Assembly (NCBI RefSeq): GCF_947581785.1
Contig: NZ_CANPVO010000013.1
Coordinates: 62,001-126,000 of the forward strand
Source of the DNA: Candidatus Palauibacter polyketidifaciens
GTDB lineage: Bacteria > Gemmatimonadota > Gemmatimonadetes > Palauibacterales > Palauibacteraceae
Length of the DNA stretch: 64,000 nucleotides
Reading direction: 5' to 3'
Under the pieces are notes generated by a model, which was given only the letters and a program-made list of their open reading frames with translations, was not told the origin of the DNA and ran no database searches. Shown here in pieces: positions 7,413-16,672 of this stretch. Position 1 is the first letter of the stretch. Every line of letters starts with the position of its first letter. The position numbers and the translations under genes are program-made.

Positions 7413-9752
7413 CTAGGGGACAAGTCGTTCTGTCCGCGGCTTCACGAGAAACAGTCCCTCGCGCCGGCTCGAGAGGATGATCGTCCCGCTCTCGAAGTAC
7501 GGATAGACGCTCCACGTCCCGTCGAAGCCGGCCGCGTCCTCGCTCCAGGGCGTGGTGTCGAAGCTTCCTGCCTCCGTCGGGTTCTCGGGGTCGCTGATGT
7601 CGAGCACGCGCAGCCCCGCCCGATTGTTCGACATGTAGAGGCGGTCGCCGCGCACGTAGAGGTTGTGGTCCGTGACGCTCGTCGCGCTGTAGTACTCGCG
7701 GACGAGGAGGGGATCGTCGAGGTCGCGCAGATCCCACACGAGGGTCCGGGTCCGGTCCACCTGCCCGCTCACCTCGTCGAGTTCGTCGTTGGAGTAGAAG
7801 TAGGCGTGATCCTCCGTGAGCCAGCCCTGGTGCGCGTAGGCCACGTTCGGGTACTCCGCCCGCGCCACCGCGACCGGATTCGATTTGTCCGTGACATCCG
7901 CGATCGAGATCGCCGTTTCGTTCGCGTTCACGCAGATCTCGCGGCCCGCATAGTCTTCATCCGGTCCGTGGTAGACGACGCACTGGGTGTCGTGCGAGTT
8001 CCCGGTGTTGCGGCGACCGGTGTTCGGATGGGCGAAACAGCCGACGAACATAGGATTGAGCGGGTCGTTGATGTCGACGATGTGCGATCCGCCGCCACAC
8101 GTCTCACCGCCGCCGGATGCGCCCACCAGGTAGGCGAAGCCCGTCTCCTCATTGATCGCGACGTTGTGGACGGAGGCGACGCCTTCGTACAGCGCGGTGG
8201 GCTCGAACTCTTGCGGCTCCGTGACGTCGCGCAGCTGTGTGAGGTCGAAAATCTGCATCCCGTGCTGTCCCGCCCCGTCGGCGACGACGAACATGTGGTC
8301 CATGAACACCTTCATGTCGCGCCACGTGTTGGACCGGCTCCCCGGCGTCTTGGCGAAGTTGCCGAGATACCGCGGGTTGAACGGATCCGTGACGTCGACG
8401 AACGCGATGCCGTCCATGCGGCCCACGAGCGCGTATTCCATCCCCGTCAAAGGATCGGTCCAGCCCCACACGTCGTTGAGGCGGATGCCGCGGGGGGCGC
8501 CGAGTTCTTCCCGCGGGATGAAGGAGAGGAGGTCCACGCGGTCGCAGTCGAAGCCCTCGGCGAGCCCCTCCTCGCAATCGATCTGGCCACCCGAGATCGA
8601 GGAAAGCCCGACCTGCTCGCTCACGAGCCGGACCAACCCGCTTGACCGGACATCCATGAGCACGGCGGACCCGGCTCCGAAGTCGTCCGCGGGCAGACCC
8701 GCGACCACGTGGCGGCTCCCCGCAGCCACCACGCGTCCCACCTGGACCGGTTCCCGACCCGGCATGTCGAACCCGGTTTCAACGGTCCAGCCGTCCTCGG
8801 AGCGTTCAAGCCGATACACGAGACCCGTGCCGGCGGCCAGGGGCGCGCCGACCCACGCGACATCGCCGTCCACGGCGAGCGCGGCGCCGAACGCGGTGGG
8901 GGCCTCGTTGTCCGGCGCCACGGTCCCTGCGGGCTGCCATTCCCCATCGGCGTTTCTCGCGAACCGGTGGATGGCGCCGAGCCCGGCGTCCTGACCGGCC
9001 GCGCCGACCAGCGCCTCGCCGCCGGCGAACGCGACCGCCGACCCGAAGGCGCGACCGCCCTCGCCGTCATCGCCGCCGAGCTGCGCGACGCGCTGCCAGC
9101 CCGCGCCCGCCTCGAAGCCGAAGAGGTACGCCTCGCCGCGCCGCTCGTCGACGAGCGGCGCGCCGACCAGCGCGAGGTCGCCGTCGAGTGCGATCGAGGC
9201 CCCGAATCCAGCCGGCGCGCCACCCGCAGGCAGATGCGCTTCCTCCTCCCAGCCCCCGTTCACGCGCCGGTAGGCAACGACGACGCCCGTCCCGCCGGGA
9301 CCGTCCGAGGCGGCCACGAGGAGGTGCGTGTCTCCGGCAGCCAGCGCACGCCCGAACGCCTCCAGGCCCGGCGAGGAGATCTCTGCGGCATGCCGCCATT
9401 CGCCCGCCTCGCGCTCGAACACGTGGACGGCGCCCGCCCCTGGCGCGCCCACGAACAGGTGCGGACCGCCGGACGCCAGCGCGGCCCCGAAGCCATCTCG
9501 TACCGCCGCCTCCGGCGCGTACAGCGCCTGGACCTCCGTCCAGCGGCCATCCCGGAAGACGCGCACGCTTCCGGGCTCACGCTCGGAGGCAGGCTCCCCC
9601 ACGAGAACTTCGCCCCCGCCCACGAGCACCGAACTGCCGAATCCCTGCGCGGCGAGCGCCGCGGGACCGACGATCGAGACCAGGACGGTGAAGGCGGCCA
9701 ACGTGGCGGCCAACGTGGCGGCTGACGATCGGATCTTCATGACTGTGACCAT
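7413..9752 (-). CDS. Secreted choice-of-anchor-B/LVIVD protein with N-terminal FG-GAP-like propeller
   Basis: The predicted 779-residue exported protein starts at ATG 9752, with GGAGG nine bases upstream, two bases after the stop of the preceding gene. The signal sequence is MKIRSSAATLAATLAAFTVL and following, with cleavage near ALAAQG. Residues of about 30-380 hold six or so repeats of the form GFGAAL..G..LFVGAP...VHVFER, typical of FG-GAP/integrin-type propeller blades. The C-terminal half has LVIVD-type repeats (IAFVDVTDPFNPRYLGNF, LRVLDISDPENPTEAGSF) and an HNVAINEETGFAYLVG motif seen in choice-of-anchor-B proteins. It is presumably a surface or periplasmic beta-propeller protein. It is coupled to the persulfide dioxygenase gene upstream, but no functional tie is evident. 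Confidence 0.87.
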   Translation of the reverse strand: MVTVMKIRSSAATLAATLAAFTVLVSIVGPAALAAQGFGSSVLVGGGEVLVGEPASEREPGSVRVFRDGRWTEVQALYAPEAAVRDGFGAALASGGPHLFVGAPGAGAVHVFEREAGEWRHAAEISSPGLEAFGRALAAGDTHLLVAASDGPGGTGVVVAYRRVNGGWEEEAHLPAGGAPAGFGASIALDGDLALVGAPLVDERRGEAYLFGFEAGAGWQRVAQLGGDDGEGGRAFGSAVAFAGGEALVGAAGQDAGLGAIHRFARNADGEWQPAGTVAPDNEAPTAFGAALAVDGDVAWVGAPLAAGTGLVYRLERSEDGWTVETGFDMPGREPVQVGRVVAAGSRHVVAGLPADDFGAGSAVLMDVRSSGLVRLVSEQVGLSSISGGQIDCEEGLAEGFDCDRVDLLSFIPREELGAPRGIRLNDVWGWTDPLTGMEYALVGRMDGIAFVDVTDPFNPRYLGNFAKTPGSRSNTWRDMKVFMDHMFVVADGAGQHGMQIFDLTQLRDVTEPQEFEPTALYEGVASVHNVAINEETGFAYLVGASGGGETCGGGSHIVDINDPLNPMFVGCFAHPNTGRRNTGNSHDTQCVVYHGPDEDYAGREICVNANETAISIADVTDKSNPVAVARAEYPNVAYAHQGWLTEDHAYFYSNDELDEVSGQVDRTRTLVWDLRDLDDPLLVREYYSATSVTDHNLYVRGDRLYMSNNRAGLRVLDISDPENPTEAGSFDTTPWSEDAAGFDGTWSVYPYFESGTIILSSRREGLFLVKPRTERLVP

Positions 9753-9754
9753 GA

Positions 9755-11197
9755 TCAAGGTCCTCCGGTTTCCAGCGATCCCGCGTACGCGGTGAACAGA
9801 TCGTTGATGTAGTGGACGTCGCGCCCCTCGCGCGCCAGGTAGCTCGCGGCCACCGCGGCCCGCGCGCCGCTCAGGCAATGTACGAGCAGCGAACTGTTCG
9901 ACGGCAGCCGGTCGGCGTAGTCGGGCAGCCGAGTATAGGACGCGTTCACCGCTCCGGGCAGGTGCGACGCCGCGTACTCCGATGCGTATCTCACGTCGAG
10001 GACATCGCCGGACCCATCTTCCGAGAGCCGGCTCGCCGCGTCGAGGTCGATCTCCGGGATCGCGGCCGCCTCCCCGCCGTCGTCAAAGTACCGTTGGAGC
10101 GTTTCGTGCTCCACAAAGCCCCTCACATCGTCGAACCCGATCCGGACCAGACGCCGCACCGCCCAATCGAGATCCGCTTCATCGATGACGAGCGTGACCG
10201 CCGCGCCCTCCGGCAGGACCGAGCCCGCCGCCGTGCAGAACGACTTCGTGAGCGGAACGTACACCGAGCCCGGGAGATGCCGCGCCATGAACGCCGACCG
10301 GTCCGGCCGCGTGTCGATGATGACATCCCGGGCGTTCGAACCCATCCGGGCGCGGGACGCCGCCTCCCGCGGCGCGACTCGCGGCGGCCGCGGAAGGCCG
10401 CCCAGCACCGGGGCCCCGTCACGGTTGTCCCGCTTCATACGGGCGAAGTACATCGGCGGCTCGGGCTGCCCTTCGAGGATGTGGGAGATGAACGCGTCCT
10501 CCCCTTTCAGCGCCGCCGCGATCGCCGGGCTGAAGCGTCGTTCGTACCCCACAGTTGTCTCCGGGACCGCCCCGAGCGCCTTCCCGCACGAAGATCCGGC
10601 ACCGTGGGCCGGCCACACCTGCAGATAATCGGGCAGGTCGAGGAAGCTCCGCACCGAGCCGTACAGCCGGCGCGCGGCGGGCGTCATCGCTCCCGCGACG
10701 CGCGTCGCCGTCTCGAGCAGATCCGGCCGCCCGAGATCGCCCACGAAGACGAAGTCCCCCGAAAGGAGGCCCATGGGCTCGTCGGCCCCCGCGCCGCGGT
10801 CCGTGACGAGAAACGACAGGTGCTCCGGCGTGTGTCCCGGGGTATGCAGCGCCCGGAACTCGATCTCGCCGATCCGGAAGCCGTCGCCATCCCTGAGCGG
10901 CACGTGGTCGCAGGCCCCGTCGCGGGCCCACTCGTACCGCCACTCCGGGCCGCCCTCATCCGAGAGATAAAGCTGGGTCCCGAAGCCTTCGGCGAACTCC
11001 CTCGCGCCGGAGAGGAAATCGGCGTGAATGTGCGTCTCGGCCACGGCGACGATCCGCAGGTCTTCGCTCGCCGCCAGATCCACGTAGCGGTCGATGTCGC
11101 GCTGCGGATCGAAGAGGATCGCGTCTCCGGTACGCTGGCACCCGATCAGGTACGCGTACTGCGCGAGCGTGTCGTCGAAAACCTGTCGAAAGAACAT
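9755..11197 (-). CDS. Persulfide dioxygenase (ETHE1-like MBL fold) fused to two rhodanese domains
   Basis: The 480-residue fusion probably oxidises glutathione or other low-molecular-weight persulfide to sulfite, with rhodanese domains that move sulfane sulfur. Residues 1-250 form the metallo-beta-lactamase domain: THIHAD gives H56, H58 and D60, HTPGH gives H118 and H122, then D154 and H198, matching the mononuclear iron site of ETHE1/Blh enzymes. Rhodanese 1 (about 285-370) has no catalytic cysteine. Rhodanese 2 (about 380-475) has the active loop CLSGAR with C441. An inactive plus an active tandem rhodanese is known in this family. The gene sits 45 bases after the M20 peptidase and two bases before the LVIVD gene. 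Confidence 0.9.
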   Translation of the reverse strand: MFFRQVFDDTLAQYAYLIGCQRTGDAILFDPQRDIDRYVDLAASEDLRIVAVAETHIHADFLSGAREFAEGFGTQLYLSDEGGPEWRYEWARDGACDHVPLRDGDGFRIGEIEFRALHTPGHTPEHLSFLVTDRGAGADEPMGLLSGDFVFVGDLGRPDLLETATRVAGAMTPAARRLYGSVRSFLDLPDYLQVWPAHGAGSSCGKALGAVPETTVGYERRFSPAIAAALKGEDAFISHILEGQPEPPMYFARMKRDNRDGAPVLGGLPRPPRVAPREAASRARMGSNARDVIIDTRPDRSAFMARHLPGSVYVPLTKSFCTAAGSVLPEGAAVTLVIDEADLDWAVRRLVRIGFDDVRGFVEHETLQRYFDDGGEAAAIPEIDLDAASRLSEDGSGDVLDVRYASEYAASHLPGAVNASYTRLPDYADRLPSNSSLLVHCLSGARAAVAASYLAREGRDVHYINDLFTAYAGSLETGGP

Positions 11198-11242
11198 CTC
11201 GTCGAAGCCGCCTCTCGGAGCCCTCTTTCGGGCCGGTCGCCG

Positions 11243-12439
11243 CTACGGGTCCGCGATGAGCCCCGCCAGCAACGCGACGCGCTCCACGGCCCGGTCGATC
11301 CACACGAACTCGTGTCGTGCATGGGCGCCGTCGCCCACGGCCCCCAGCCCGTCGAGCGTCGCTGTGTACTGGCTCGTCAAGTTACCGTCCGAGCCGCCGC
11401 CCGCCGATCCCTCCCGGAGTTCGAGGCCGATCTCGTCCGCTACCCGGAGCGCCCGCTCCCAGAGCGCGACGTTGCGCGGAGTCCGCTCCAGCGGCCCCCG
11501 GCCCGCCACCTGCGTGACCCTGATCCGCGTCCCCGGCACGGTGGGCTCCAGCCCGAACATCCCCTCGCGGATCCGGTCGGCCTCCGCGGCCGTCCACGCG
11601 CGTACGTCCACCTCGCAGTTCGCGCTCGCGGCGACCACGTTGGGACGCGACCCCCCTCCGATCAGGCCCACGTTCACCGTCGTCCCGGCGGCAGCGTCGC
11701 CCAGCCGGTCGATCTCCCGGACCGTGTGGGCAAGTTGGAGGATGGCCGACGCACCTTCTTCCGGGGCGAGTCCGGCGTGCGAGCTTCGCCCCCCGACCGC
11801 TACGTGGTACTGGCCGATCCCCTTGCGCCGCGTCTTGAGCCGGCCTCGCGGACCCAGCGCGGGTTCGAGCACGAAAGCCCGGGACGCGCCACGCGCCAGG
11901 TCGCGTATGAGCGGCTCGGACTCGGGGCTCCCGATCTCTTCGTCCGAGTTGATGACGAAGACGGGTGAGACGCCCGCGTCGAGCCCGACGTCCCGCAGCG
12001 CCCGCAGCGCGAACACGCCGATCGCGAGTCCGGTCTTCATGTCGAAGGCGCCGGGGCCCGAGAGGCGCCCGCCGGATACCCGCATGGGCATTTCCCGCAG
12101 TGTGCCGATGGGCCACACCGTGTCCATGTGCCCCACGAGAAGCTGTGCCCCGCCCTCCGCGGGCCCATACGCCGCAGCCCGTCCGCCCGCCGCCCCGGGG
12201 CCCCGCGCCAGCAGGTGGCCGCCGCTCGCCTGTCCCGGGATGTGCTCCACCTCCAGGCCGATGTCGTCCAGGGTTTCCGTGAGGATCGCGCGGATCCCGC
12301 GCTGGGCCTCCGGTTCGGTGGAAGGGGATTCCTCGAGCACGAGTTGGGAGATGAAGTCGACGAACTCGTCGCGCAGTTCGGCCATTCGGCCGCTCACGGC
12401 CTGCGCGGGCGTGTTACCGTTCGCGCCGGAGCCGGTCAC
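11243..12439 (-). CDS. M20 family metallopeptidase (CPG2/glutamate carboxypeptidase-like)
   Basis: This 398-residue zinc exopeptidase hydrolyses an acyl-amino acid or peptide bond, with carboxypeptidase G2 and ArgE/DapE as relatives. Conserved residues are visible: HMDTVWP (H104 and D106), GPGAFDMK (bridging D133), DEEIGS (general base E167 and second metal ligand E168), and HARHEFV near the C-terminus for the last histidine ligand. A dimerisation domain occupies roughly 210-320, including GRSSHAG. There is no signal peptide, so it should be cytoplasmic. The ATG overlaps the stop of the Zn-ribbon/TPR gene (ATGA). The substrate is unknown. Confidence 0.9.
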   Translation of the reverse strand: MTGSGANGNTPAQAVSGRMAELRDEFVDFISQLVLEESPSTEPEAQRGIRAILTETLDDIGLEVEHIPGQASGGHLLARGPGAAGGRAAAYGPAEGGAQLLVGHMDTVWPIGTLREMPMRVSGGRLSGPGAFDMKTGLAIGVFALRALRDVGLDAGVSPVFVINSDEEIGSPESEPLIRDLARGASRAFVLEPALGPRGRLKTRRKGIGQYHVAVGGRSSHAGLAPEEGASAILQLAHTVREIDRLGDAAAGTTVNVGLIGGGSRPNVVAASANCEVDVRAWTAAEADRIREGMFGLEPTVPGTRIRVTQVAGRGPLERTPRNVALWERALRVADEIGLELREGSAGGGSDGNLTSQYTATLDGLGAVGDGAHARHEFVWIDRAVERVALLAGLIADP

Positions 12440-13269
12440 GCGCCGCCCTCGCCTTCTCCGTCGTCCGCTTGCAGCACGCCCTCGATCAGCGTCCGATGGG
12501 CCTGGTATTCGGGGAGATCGGGAATTCCTCCCGCCTCCTCCACCCCGGCCCGGATTCGGTCCCTGAACGCCTCCGCCGTGTCCGCGTCCCCCTCGAAGTC
12601 GGCTGCGCGCGCCGCGAGCAGGAGTCCGAGCAGGTGCTCCGGTTCCGCGGCGAGGATCTCATCCGCCATTTCCCGGGCGAGGCCTGACTCTCCCATGAGG
12701 AGACGGAGGAGGCCGACGTGGAACCGGGAGTCCGCATCGGTCTCTTCCGGGGGGACGGCGTCGTACGCCTGCAACGCCATGTCGATGAAGAAGGCGGCGC
12801 GCTCGAAGTCGCCGCCCTCGTGTTCCCGCATCACGCGCTCGAAGAGCCGGTCCGCGACCCCGCGCGGGCCCATGGCGGCGAGTTCCTCCATGCTCGGCAT
12901 GCCGGCTCCCGCCGCAGCGCCCCCCGACGGGGCCGGCGCGGCGGCGCCCGGCACCTCGCCCGGGAGCCCGCCGGTCATCGTCATGTCTCCGATCCGCGTC
13001 ACGCTTCCGCGCTGGACGAGCACCGCGATCATCACCGAGAAGGCCACGAGCGCGAGGCCGGAGAGGACCCACGGGAGCAGGGCCGAGCGCGGCTTGCGCG
13101 GCGGAGCGCCCACGGGCGCACCGCATGCCGTGCAGTAGAGCGCATCCTGCCGGAGCGGCGCCTGGCAGACCGGACAGCGCGCGCGCTGAACGAGCGGGGC
13201 ACCGCACTCTGCGCAGAAATTGCCCGATGCAGGGCTCCCGCAGCGCGGGCACGGCACAGCCCCGCTCAT
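12436..13269 (-). CDS. Zinc-ribbon membrane protein with C-terminal TPR-like helices
   Basis: The predicted protein has 277 residues. The N-terminus carries two double-CxxC zinc ribbons (CPRCG...CAECG, then CPVCQ...CTACG) within about 50 residues. A single transmembrane helix (LLPWVLSGLALVAFSVMIAV) and a Gly/Ala/Pro-rich linker follow, then an alpha-helical region with TPR character (DFERAAFFIDMALQAYDAV, LARMADEILAAEPEHLLGLL-like spacing). The start at ATG 13269 is chosen because it opens directly on the zinc ribbon; the frame continues upstream but without family-like sequence. It lies back-to-back with ccmE across a 307-base spacer. Similar proteins occur beside cytochrome c maturation genes with CcmI-like TPRs, so a role in cytochrome assembly is possible but unproven. 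Confidence 0.75.
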   Translation of the reverse strand: MSGAVPCPRCGSPASGNFCAECGAPLVQRARCPVCQAPLRQDALYCTACGAPVGAPPRKPRSALLPWVLSGLALVAFSVMIAVLVQRGSVTRIGDMTMTGGLPGEVPGAAAPAPSGGAAAGAGMPSMEELAAMGPRGVADRLFERVMREHEGGDFERAAFFIDMALQAYDAVPPEETDADSRFHVGLLRLLMGESGLAREMADEILAAEPEHLLGLLLAARAADFEGDADTAEAFRDRIRAGVEEAGGIPDLPEYQAHRTLIEGVLQADDGEGEGGA

Positions 13270-13576
13270 TGGGACCGGTAGGCCCGGTCGCCGAGCCCCA
13301 TGGTCGTTTCGTGCTCTTCGCCGTCGGCCAGATGGCGCGGCGGCCGCACACATGTCCTCACGTTGCTGTTCCCCGTCTTCAGCGTCGACTTCGGGTTTGC
13401 TGTCGGCTCTGTTCGATGATGGGCGCGCAAGCTCGCCGCGCAACGACGGGATGTCCACCTGCCCGGCCGGAAACGAACCGGCGCGGAACCCGATCGACGC
13501 TTCCCGTGGCAGGGTTGGCGCGGAGGGTGCATCTTGCGGGGCATTCTGCCGGATGGTCTTCGAAGGCGAGGGAACG
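13270..13576. other. Divergent intergenic region between Zn-ribbon gene and ccmE
   Basis: These 307 bases separate the divergent Zn-ribbon/TPR and ccm operons and should hold both promoters. No convincing -35/-10 pair, terminator hairpin or RNA gene was recognised. Open frames cross it on both strands but have no recognisable protein features. Confidence 0.5.
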
Positions 13577-14014
13577 TTGAGACGGAAACTCTGGATGCTG
13601 GCGGGGCTCGGGGCGATCGCCGTGGCGATCACGGTGCTCGCGGCGGGCGGGTTGAACGAGAACATGGTGTTCTTCCTCACGCCCGCGGAGCTCGAGGCCC
13701 GCGGAGTCGAGGTCGTGGATCAGCCGATTCGGCTCGGGGGCCAGGTCAAGCCGGGGAGCGTGGACTGGAACCCGGAGGCCGCCGAACTGCGCTTCGTCAT
13801 CGGCGAAGGGGAGATCGAGATCTCCGTCGAGAGCACGGGTGCGCCCCCCGCCATGTTCCAGCCGGGGATGGGCGTCGTCGTCGAGGGGGCCTACGGGGAG
13901 GATCACGTCTTCCGTGCGACGAACCTGATGGTTAAACACTCGAACGAGTACGCCCCTCCGGAGCACGCGGGCGACGCGGGCCAGGTCTACAAGTCCCTCC
14001 TCGAAAACTCCTGA
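13577..14014 (+). CDS. ccmE: Cytochrome c maturation protein CcmE (heme chaperone)
   Basis: CcmE holds heme covalently in the periplasm and passes it to the CcmF/CcmH lyase. With TTG 13577 as start it has 145 residues, the usual size: a single N-terminal membrane anchor (LWMLAGLGAIAVAITVLAAG), then the OB-fold domain (IRLGGQVKPGSV, VVEGAYGEDHVFRA). The heme-attachment motif HSNEY places His121 and Tyr125 as expected. The TTG is preceded by an AAGG/GAGGGA stretch; an ATG at 13553 would add eight residues and is the alternative. First gene of a ccmEFGH run; ccmABCD are not in the window. Confidence 0.92.
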   Translation: MRRKLWMLAGLGAIAVAITVLAAGGLNENMVFFLTPAELEARGVEVVDQPIRLGGQVKPGSVDWNPEAAELRFVIGEGEIEISVESTGAPPAMFQPGMGVVVEGAYGEDHVFRATNLMVKHSNEYAPPEHAGDAGQVYKSLLENS

Positions 14015-14054
14015 GACCTGGTGATGACCCGGTGAAGCCGCACGGGGCCGCCGT

Positions 14055-16121
14055 ATGCTGAGCACGCTCGGCTACGCGTCCGTCATCGCGGCGCTCCTGG
14101 CTGCCGCGGTGGCCACGGCCGCCGGCGGCTGGGCCGGGCTGTCCCGCTCCGGCGGCGAGGTGTCCGCGGCGCTGGGCCGCCGCGCCGCCTACTTTGCCTT
14201 TTTTGCGATGTTCGGCGGCATGCTCGTGATGGAGATCGCCCTCCTCACGCACGACTTCAGCGTCGAGTACGTGGCGCGCGTGGGGAGCCGCGAGACGCCG
14301 ACCTACTACACCGCGATCTCGCTCTGGAGCAGTCTCGAGGGATCGATCCTCTTCTGGGGCTGGATCCTCGCCGGCTACGGCGCGCTCTTCGCCTTCACCC
14401 GGCGCCGGGAGTTCGGGGCGCTGCGGGCGGCCGGGGAACCGCTGACCGCGCTCGGCGGCGGACTCGCACACGGCCTCCGCACCACCCCGCTCGTCATCGG
14501 CGTCATCGGCGTCGTCCAGCTCTTCTTCTTCGGACTCCTGGCGGGGGCGGCGAACCCGTTCGGCATCGTGGACCCGGCGCCGGCGAACGGCCCCGGACCC
14601 AATCCCCTCCTCCAGAATCACCCGCTCATGGGCCTGCACCCGCCCATGCTCTACTTCGGGTTCGTGGGGATGACGGTCCCCTTCGCCTTCGCGATCGCGG
14701 CGCTGCTCCGGGGGAACGTCGAGGCGCGCTGGCTCCGGGACGCACGCCGCTGGATGGTCGCGGCGTGGGCCTTCCTCACGATGGGGATCATCGGCGGCGG
14801 CTGGTGGTCCTACGAGGTCCTGGGCTGGGGCGGCGCGTGGGCGTGGGATCCGGTGGAGAACGCCTCCTTCCTCCCCTGGCTAACGGCGACCGCCTTCCTG
14901 CACTCCGCGATGGTCCAGGAGCGGCGGGGGATGCTGAAGACGTGGAACCTCACGCTGATGATCGGGACGTTCCTCCTCACCCTGTTCGGGACGTTTCTCA
15001 CCCGGTCGGGCGTCATCGACTCCGTGCACGCCTTCACGGAGGGCGTCATCGGGCCCGTGTTCCTCGCCTTCATCGCCGTCGTGGCGATCGCGTCGCTCGC
15101 GCTCATCGGCTGGCGGGGCAACCGGCTGCGGGCGCCGGGGCAGGTGGAGAGCCCCGCCTCGCGCGAATCCGCCTTCATCCTCAACAACCTCCTCCTCGTC
15201 GGGTTCACCTTCACGGTCCTCCTGGGCACGATGTGGCCGCTCGTCGTGGAGGCGCTCAGGGGGGACCGGATCAGCGTGGGGCCGCCGTATTTCGACCAGG
15301 TCGCGAGTCCGATCGGGCTGGCGCTCATCTTCCTGATGGGGGTGGGGCCGGCGCTCCCGTGGCGGCGCGCGGGGCGGAAGCATCTGGAGCGGTCGTTCGC
15401 GTGGCCGGCCATCATCGGCGCCGCGGCCGGGCTCATCGCCTTCACGCTCGGCATCGGATACTTCCTCCCCATCCTCACGATCGCCTTCGCCGCCTTCGTG
15501 CTCACGACGATCGCGGAGGAGTTCCGGAAGGGGATCGCCGCGCGGAGGAGGATCGCGGAACGGTCGTATCTCGGGGCGCTACGGGATCTCTTTTCGCGCA
15601 CGGGCCAGCGCTACGGCGGCTACGTCGTGCACGTCGGCGTCATCGTCATTGCGCTCGCGATCTCCGTCTCGTGGACGTGGAAGAGCGAACGGGAGATGAC
15701 GCTCCGGCCCGGAGAGCGGCTCGCGATCAAGGACTACGAGGTGGAGCTCATCGAGGTGTGGGCGAGCGAGGAACCGCACCGCTTCGTCATCGGGGCAACC
15801 TTCGCGGCCTACCGCGATGGACGGGGGATCGGGGAGGAACGGCCCCGAATCAACTTCTACAAGGCCACGGGACAGAACATTGCGACACCCGCCGTGAAGA
15901 GTTCGCTCACGAGCGATCTCTATCTCACGCTGATGGCGGTGGACCCGGAGGGCGGGGACCACGCGACGGTACGGGCGATCGTGAACCCGGGGATCGTATG
16001 GCTCTGGATCGGGGGGATGATCATGGGCGTGGGCGCCCTGATCGCGATCTGGCCGTGGGGCCGCAGCCGGGTGCGGGCCGCGGGGGCCGAACTGCTCGCC
16101 GATCCGGCGGCCGCGGCATGA
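14055..16121 (+). CDS. ccmF: Heme lyase CcmF/NrfE family
   Basis: This 688-residue polytopic membrane protein attaches heme to apocytochrome c CxxCH sites on the periplasmic side. The tryptophan-rich signature WGGAWAWDPVENASFLPW is present at about 255-275, with GSILFWGWILAGYGALF and HPLMGLHPPMLYFGFVG preceding it, and at least a dozen hydrophobic helices. The C-terminal periplasmic segment includes GERLAIKDYEVELIEVW. Length matches the family (about 650). Its stop overlaps the ATG of ccmG. Confidence 0.95.
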   Translation: MLSTLGYASVIAALLAAAVATAAGGWAGLSRSGGEVSAALGRRAAYFAFFAMFGGMLVMEIALLTHDFSVEYVARVGSRETPTYYTAISLWSSLEGSILFWGWILAGYGALFAFTRRREFGALRAAGEPLTALGGGLAHGLRTTPLVIGVIGVVQLFFFGLLAGAANPFGIVDPAPANGPGPNPLLQNHPLMGLHPPMLYFGFVGMTVPFAFAIAALLRGNVEARWLRDARRWMVAAWAFLTMGIIGGGWWSYEVLGWGGAWAWDPVENASFLPWLTATAFLHSAMVQERRGMLKTWNLTLMIGTFLLTLFGTFLTRSGVIDSVHAFTEGVIGPVFLAFIAVVAIASLALIGWRGNRLRAPGQVESPASRESAFILNNLLLVGFTFTVLLGTMWPLVVEALRGDRISVGPPYFDQVASPIGLALIFLMGVGPALPWRRAGRKHLERSFAWPAIIGAAAGLIAFTLGIGYFLPILTIAFAAFVLTTIAEEFRKGIAARRRIAERSYLGALRDLFSRTGQRYGGYVVHVGVIVIALAISVSWTWKSEREMTLRPGERLAIKDYEVELIEVWASEEPHRFVIGATFAAYRDGRGIGEERPRINFYKATGQNIATPAVKSSLTSDLYLTLMAVDPEGGDHATVRAIVNPGIVWLWIGGMIMGVGALIAIWPWGRSRVRAAGAELLADPAAAA

Positions 16122-16672
16122 GGGGCTGGTGGCGGTGGGCCCTGCCCGCGGCGGCCCTGCCCGTCCTGGCGCTCCTCTACTGGGGGCTGGGGCAGGACCA
16201 GCGGCGGCTTCCCTCCGCCCTCGAGGGACGCGAGGCGCCCGCGTTCCGGCTCGCGAACCTCTACAGTCCGAGCGATTCGGTGAGCCTGAGCGACTTCGAG
16301 GGCAAGGTGGTCGTGCTCAACTACTGGGCTTCGTGGTGCATCCCGTGCATCAGCGAACACCCGGTGCTCGTCCGGATGCGCGAGACGTACGACCCGGAGG
16401 AGGTCGCGCTGATCGGCGTCCTTTTCCAGGACACGCCGGAGAACGGGATGCGCTTCATCGAGGAACTGGGCGGGGAGTGGCCGCTCGTCACGGATCCGGG
16501 GAGCCTGACCGCGATCGAATACGGCGTGTACGGGGTGCCCGAGACGTATTTCATCGGTGCCGACGGCGTCGTCGCGCTGCGGCACGATCTCGCGGTGACG
16601 TGGGACCTCGTCGAGCGGAACGTGGACTCGCTGCTCGTCGCCCGGCGCAGCGGCATCGGGGCGGGAAGCTGA
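16118..16672 (+). CDS. ccmG: Thiol:disulfide interchange protein CcmG/DsbE-like thioredoxin
   Basis: This 184-residue periplasmic membrane-anchored thioredoxin keeps apocytochrome c thiols reduced. An N-terminal helix (WALPAAALPVLALLYWGL) is followed by a TlpA/DsbE fold (APAFRLANL, GKVVVLNYWASWCIPC). The active CxxC is C74-I-P-C77 and the cis-proline loop is YGVYGVPETYFI. Its ATG overlaps the ccmF stop (ATGA) and its TGA overlaps the ATG of ccmH (TGATG), so all three are co-translated. Confidence 0.93.
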   Translation: MRGWWRWALPAAALPVLALLYWGLGQDQRRLPSALEGREAPAFRLANLYSPSDSVSLSDFEGKVVVLNYWASWCIPCISEHPVLVRMRETYDPEEVALIGVLFQDTPENGMRFIEELGGEWPLVTDPGSLTAIEYGVYGVPETYFIGADGVVALRHDLAVTWDLVERNVDSLLVARRSGIGAGS

